A stretch of 10,485 nt of DNA from Deltaproteobacteria bacterium (GTDB taxonomy: Bacteria; Myxococcota; Polyangia; Polyangiales; B10-G4): the NCBI GenBank assembly GCA_019312705.1, contig JAFDCW010000070.1, positions 1 through 10,485 on the forward strand. Reading direction: 5' to 3'. This document shows positions 8,390 through 10,485 of this stretch, piece after piece (position 1 is the first letter of the stretch; each line of letters begins with the position of its first letter). The notes under the pieces are model-generated. The model ran no database searches. It saw only the letters and a list, made by a program, of their open reading frames with translations, and was not told where the DNA came from. The translations under genes were made by a program, and so were the position numbers.

Positions 8390-8789
8390 CGACCTGCTTC
8401 TCCAGCTCGCGGGCGACTCTCGTCAGTCCGTTGACGACAGCCGTATCCACCTCGACCTGACCCTCGTACTCCGCCATGTTCCGCTTTCTGTGCGCGTCAT
8501 CGAGGATGCGCGATTTCTCCGGCGACAGTCCCGCGGTGTGCTTCGTGCACTGGAACACCAAATATCGAGTGTCCGAACGGTAGCCGTGCCACCGGAGCGC
8601 GGCGAGAGCCAGGGCATGGGCCGCATTATATGCGAGGTCGAACCGGCTCTCGAGATGAAGGCTCTCGTTTTCAGCGTCGGTGAGCCGAGCGCGGGCGCTT
8701 GCGACGAGGCCGTCGATCTCGTCCGCGTCAGAACCCTCTTTCGACAGCTTGCCGATGCGAACGAGGTTGTCGAGCTCAGGAATGGCCAA
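8367..8789 (-). CDS. HEPN-domain protein, likely toxin partner of the MNT gene
   Basis: A 140-residue all-helical protein of the HEPN type, probably the RNase-like toxin half of a HEPN/MNT toxin-antitoxin pair. Typical features are an RFDLAYNAAHALALAALRWHGYR helix-turn segment (about residues 49-71), and after the following helix the sequence DDAHRKRNMAEYEG (97-110), which is the place of the HEPN active-site motif. The canonical motif is R-x(4-6)-H; here Arg103-Asn104 is followed by Tyr108 and no His comes after it, so it is a variant. The frame is open up to a GTG at 8834, but I chose TTG 8789 because GGAGAG lies eight bases upstream and the conserved part starts there. It overlaps the end of the MNT gene by 14 bases, so the two are almost certainly co-transcribed and translationally coupled. 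Toxicity is inferred from the family and has not been shown. Confidence 0.8.
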   Translation of the reverse strand: MAIPELDNLVRIGKLSKEGSDADEIDGLVASARARLTDAENESLHLESRFDLAYNAAHALALAALRWHGYRSDTRYLVFQCTKHTAGLSPEKSRILDDAHRKRNMAEYEGQVEVDTAVVNGLTRVARELEKQVDALGPVL

Positions 8790-9378
8790 CAGGAATCTCT
8801 CCGATGAGCACGATCGTATCACCCGCCAGTACACGCTTCACGAACGCGCTCTTGCCGAGGCGCCGGTCGAGCTCGTCCGGCGTGTAGAGCATCGGTCGAA
8901 TCTCCCGGCCGAGTGCAGTCTCGGTGTCGGCCAGCGCGCGGTAAACCTCCTCAAGGCTGAGGTCGTGCGAGACGAGCATGAGGTCGATGTCACTCTCGGA
9001 ACGATCGGTGCCCTTCGCCACGGAGCCGTACACCAGTGCGAGGTCGAGCCGGTCGGCGAGCGGGGCCAGCGCCTCGCGGAGGGGCTCGGCGACGCCCACG
9101 GTCTTCCGCACGATCGAGCTGAGTTCGGCGAAGATCGGCGAGGCTGTGTTCGCGCGATAGTGCGTTTGGCGTCCCACACGCGACACGGTCACGAGACCTG
9201 CCTCGGTCAACCGCTTCAGTTGTCGTTGGACGGCACCACTGCCAGCTTTGACATCGGTGATGATCTCGCTCGTAAAGAAACTTCGGTCGGGCTGCCCAAA
9301 GAGCAAGGCCAGCAGACGTGCCTGGGTCGAAGAGAAGAGCGCCCCCGCCAGCGACCGTCGAGATGCCAACTTACCCAT
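8776..9378 (-). CDS. Winged-helix / minimal nucleotidyltransferase fusion, likely antitoxin
   Basis: A 200-residue two-domain protein. Residues about 14-76 are a winged helix-turn-helix: a TSEIITDVKAGSGAVQRQLK recognition region (36-55), then LTEAGLVTVSRVGRQTHYR forming the wing. Residues about 98-195 are a minimal nucleotidyltransferase domain with the active-site signature GS-x10-DxD (Gly118, Ser119, Asp130, Asp132) in YGSVAKGTDRSESDIDLM. In characterised MntA/HepT pairs, the MNT protein transfers AMP to its HEPN partner and silences it; an intact GS-x10-DxD motif suggests the same chemistry here. The attached DNA-binding domain suggests it also represses its own operon, and two palindromic sites upstream fit this. 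ATG at 9378 is used; it lies within the first palindrome, and no Shine-Dalgarno precedes it. The next gene overlaps its 3' end by 14 bases. Confidence 0.9.
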   Translation of the reverse strand: MGKLASRRSLAGALFSSTQARLLALLFGQPDRSFFTSEIITDVKAGSGAVQRQLKRLTEAGLVTVSRVGRQTHYRANTASPIFAELSSIVRKTVGVAEPLREALAPLADRLDLALVYGSVAKGTDRSESDIDLMLVSHDLSLEEVYRALADTETALGREIRPMLYTPDELDRRLGKSAFVKRVLAGDTIVLIGEIPVGHS

Positions 9379-9407
9379 TACGGGTATGATTCTACCCGAA
9401 ATGGGTA
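9372..9407 (-). promoter_or_regulatory. Paired 15-bp palindromic operators
   Basis: Two sites of the form TACCC-N5-GGGTA: TACCCATTACGGGTA at 9372-9386 and TACCCGAAATGGGTA at 9393-9407, separated by six bases. Their centres are 21 bases apart, two turns of B-DNA, so bound dimers would lie on the same face. The reverse complement of the second differs from the first at one position, so the pair are inverted copies. The first covers the start codon of the winged-helix/MNT gene and the second covers the promoter spacer and part of the -10. They are the likely binding sites of that gene's own DNA-binding domain (inference). Confidence 0.75.
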
Positions 9408-9417
9408 TGTTGGGCCA
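9389..9417 (-). promoter_or_regulatory. Putative promoter of the MNT/HEPN operon
   Basis: On the minus strand a -10-like TAGAAT (9389-9394, five of six matches to TATAAT) lies ten bases before the ATG at 9378. A weak -35-like TGGCCC (9412-9417) is 17 bases upstream of it. Transcription would begin about three to five bases before the ATG, giving a nearly leaderless message, consistent with the missing Shine-Dalgarno. Both palindromic operators overlap this promoter. Confidence 0.45.
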
Positions 9418-9687
9418 GGCAGTGGTCCCGCAGCCTCCCGGAGCGGCAGTAGCTCAGGCAGTTCTGCTCGACCTTACCAGCCCGAACCTCCTCGAGCCCG
9501 ACCGGCGACAGACGCTCAACCGCCACCGGAGACGAGGCCCCGCTTCACAGCCTGGGTGTACTGATCGCGTCGCAGCGGAGGGCGGTACTTCGCAGAACTT
9601 GCTACGAAATACGCCCTTCCGCCACCACGCGATCAATTCAGGAGGGCTGTGAAGCGGAGTGTCAGGATAGTTGTCGGCCAGGGCGCG
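9408..9687. other. 280-base stretch without a recognisable gene
   Basis: Between the operators and the beta-solenoid fragment I see no convincing coding sequence, RNA gene or terminator. Plus-strand frames here give Pro/Arg/Ser-rich translations without a domain. A short tRNA-D-arm-like string occurs at about 9447-9462 but no matching anticodon or T arm follows. With scarred sequence on both sides, this may be decayed DNA. Confidence 0.5.
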
Positions 9688-10326
9688 TCACCGCGTCAGC
9701 AAGACACCGTTTCCGTCCTCCACGATGCCGGTGAACGCCCCTGCGCCGATGATCGTGTCGAAGCTGCCCGTAGCGCTGACGGTCGTAACGACCCGAAACA
9801 TGTCGCCGGTCGTCGGCGGCGAGCCAACGGTGACGTCGAGGGTGCCGCCGAGCACCTGGCCTCCGGTGAGGAAGCCCAGGTTCTCTGTGGGAATCGCGCC
9901 CGTTCCCGGTACGTCGACCTCCGCGACGAATGTGGAGGCGAGCGTCACGGCGCCCAGAATATCGAGCCGTCCGGCGCTGCCGGCAGCGTCCACGCGAACG
10001 GTCCCGGCCAGCACTGCCGGTGACGCCATGGGCACCTGGAGGCGCACGTTCATGCCGAGGGCGTCGGTCCCGCCGCCGATGAACGTGCCGGTTTCGTCGA
10101 GGCGGAACGCCCCTCGCACGGAGACCTCGCCTTCGGTGACCGTCATCGTCCCGGCACAGCGGAAGTCGGACGCCACGGTAAACGACCCACTGCCGCCCTT
10201 GTTGAGACTGCCGAGAACCGTCATCGAGCCGATGTCACCCGTGCCGTCACCGATTGTCGCGCCCCCGGTTTGGTTCCAGGTGCCGGTGCCTGTGATCAGG
10301 ATGTTGCCTCCGTTGGGGAGATCGAG
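9688..10326 (-). pseudogene. C-terminal fragment of a beta-solenoid-like secreted repeat protein
   Basis: About 212 codons of an extracellular-type repetitive protein, ending at TGA 9688-9690. The translation is rich in Gly, Thr, Ser and Val with short alternating strands and Gly-Asn/Gly-Gly turns: [37 protein letters not shown] and [18 protein letters not shown], typical of right-handed beta-helix or autotransporter passenger-like domains. The end ([20 protein letters not shown], then GNGVLLTR) resembles the terminal region of such proteins. No sorting tail or outer-membrane barrel is encoded, so surface anchoring is unknown. There is no signal peptide and no believable start: the frame stays open upstream to an ATG at 10434, but from about 10327 that reading is antisense to a reverse transcriptase fragment and loses its repeat character. 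The gene is therefore broken at its 5' end. Confidence 0.72.
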
Positions 10327-10327
10327 C

Positions 10328-10485
10328 GCGATCGACTTCGTGATCGGCTTCGAACTGGAGGCCGATGCGCGGCGTGTGATGGAGGTGTTGCCGCAGCGGA
10401 TGGGCAAGTACGGCCTGTCGCTGCACCCTGACAAAACGCGCCTGCTGCCCTTTCGGCGTCCGCCGAAAGGGCAGGGGAGGGGTCA
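10328..10485 (+). pseudogene. Group II intron-type reverse transcriptase fragment
   Basis: From 10334 the plus strand encodes [14 protein letters not shown], then [19 protein letters not shown] and [10 protein letters not shown], still open at the window edge. This matches the part of group II intron-encoded reverse transcriptases that starts at the end of the YADD active-site motif and runs through the GL-x-LHP-x-KT block. The residues preceding it read S-A-I-D where Y-A-D-D is expected, so the catalytic motif is lost or cut at the junction, and no start codon or upstream RT domains are present in the window. The fragment abuts, on the opposite strand, the beta-solenoid fragment; the junction is at about 10320-10334. 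What lies to the right is not visible. I infer a truncated mobile element. Confidence 0.8.
10445..10474. repeat. Perfect 14-bp inverted repeat inside the RT fragment
   Basis: CTGCCCTTTCGGCG (10445-10458) and its exact reverse complement (10461-10474) are separated only by TC. It is coding within the RT fragment frame ([10 protein letters not shown]). No T run follows, so it does not look like an intrinsic terminator. It may be a folded intron RNA element, a small palindromic insertion, or chance from codon choice. Confidence 0.85.

Noticed and set aside
9441..9475. tRNA-like string resembling a D arm
   Set aside because: Only the D-arm-like bases are present; I could not find an acceptor pairing, anticodon loop or T arm.
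8680..9564. 294-codon plus-strand frame opposite the MNT and HEPN genes
   Set aside because: It is antisense to two overlapping genes with recognisable domains, and its own translation shows none.
10327..10434. Upstream extension of the beta-solenoid frame to ATG 10434
   Set aside because: These codons are antisense to a clear reverse transcriptase fragment and lack the Gly/Thr repeat pattern, so they are not part of the protein.

Overview
The window reads as a high-GC bacterial chromosome segment, most likely from a myxobacterium-like lineage (Myxococcota, former Deltaproteobacteria). This is inference from strong G/C bias at third codon positions, the density of lipoprotein signal peptides followed by Gly/Asp/Ser/Thr linkers, a large TPR-peptidase lipoprotein, and use of GTG/TTG starts. 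No rRNA, complete tRNA or CRISPR array was seen.

Left part (1-7730), a conserved-looking chromosomal stretch: an M28-family zinc peptidase lipoprotein (minus), divergent from a small cysteine-rich lipoprotein (plus), then a RhlE-type DEAD-box RNA helicase (plus). Convergent to the helicase is an unrecognised protein with two predicted membrane segments. Divergent from that is a 996-residue TPR / HExxH gluzincin / TPR lipoprotein, whose stop codon interlocks with that of a small convergent single-pass membrane protein. A lipoprotein ending in a 33-unit Thr-Gly/Thr-Glu repeat follows; the DNA of that repeat is a near-perfect hexanucleotide array with strong G-quadruplex potential. Four of these seven genes carry a lipobox, so much of the region concerns the cell envelope, but most genes stand alone in alternating orientation and do not form an obvious pathway.

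Right part (7731-10485), an accessory or scarred region: a probable coding remnant (7865-8120), a doubtful small CxxC ORF, and a two-gene minus-strand toxin-antitoxin-type module. The module is a winged-helix protein fused to a minimal nucleotidyltransferase (MNT) and a HEPN-type partner, with overlapping genes. The upstream region carries two 15-bp imperfect palindromes whose centres are 21 bp apart, one over the putative -10/spacer and one over the start codon, suggesting autorepression of a nearly leaderless message. The HEPN protein has Tyr where the usual motif has His.

At the right end, the C-terminal part of a repetitive beta-solenoid-like secreted protein (minus) runs without a start into a fragment of a group II intron-type reverse transcriptase (plus). 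This junction records a past mobile-element insertion or rearrangement. The RT fragment leaves the window and contains a perfect 14-bp inverted repeat.
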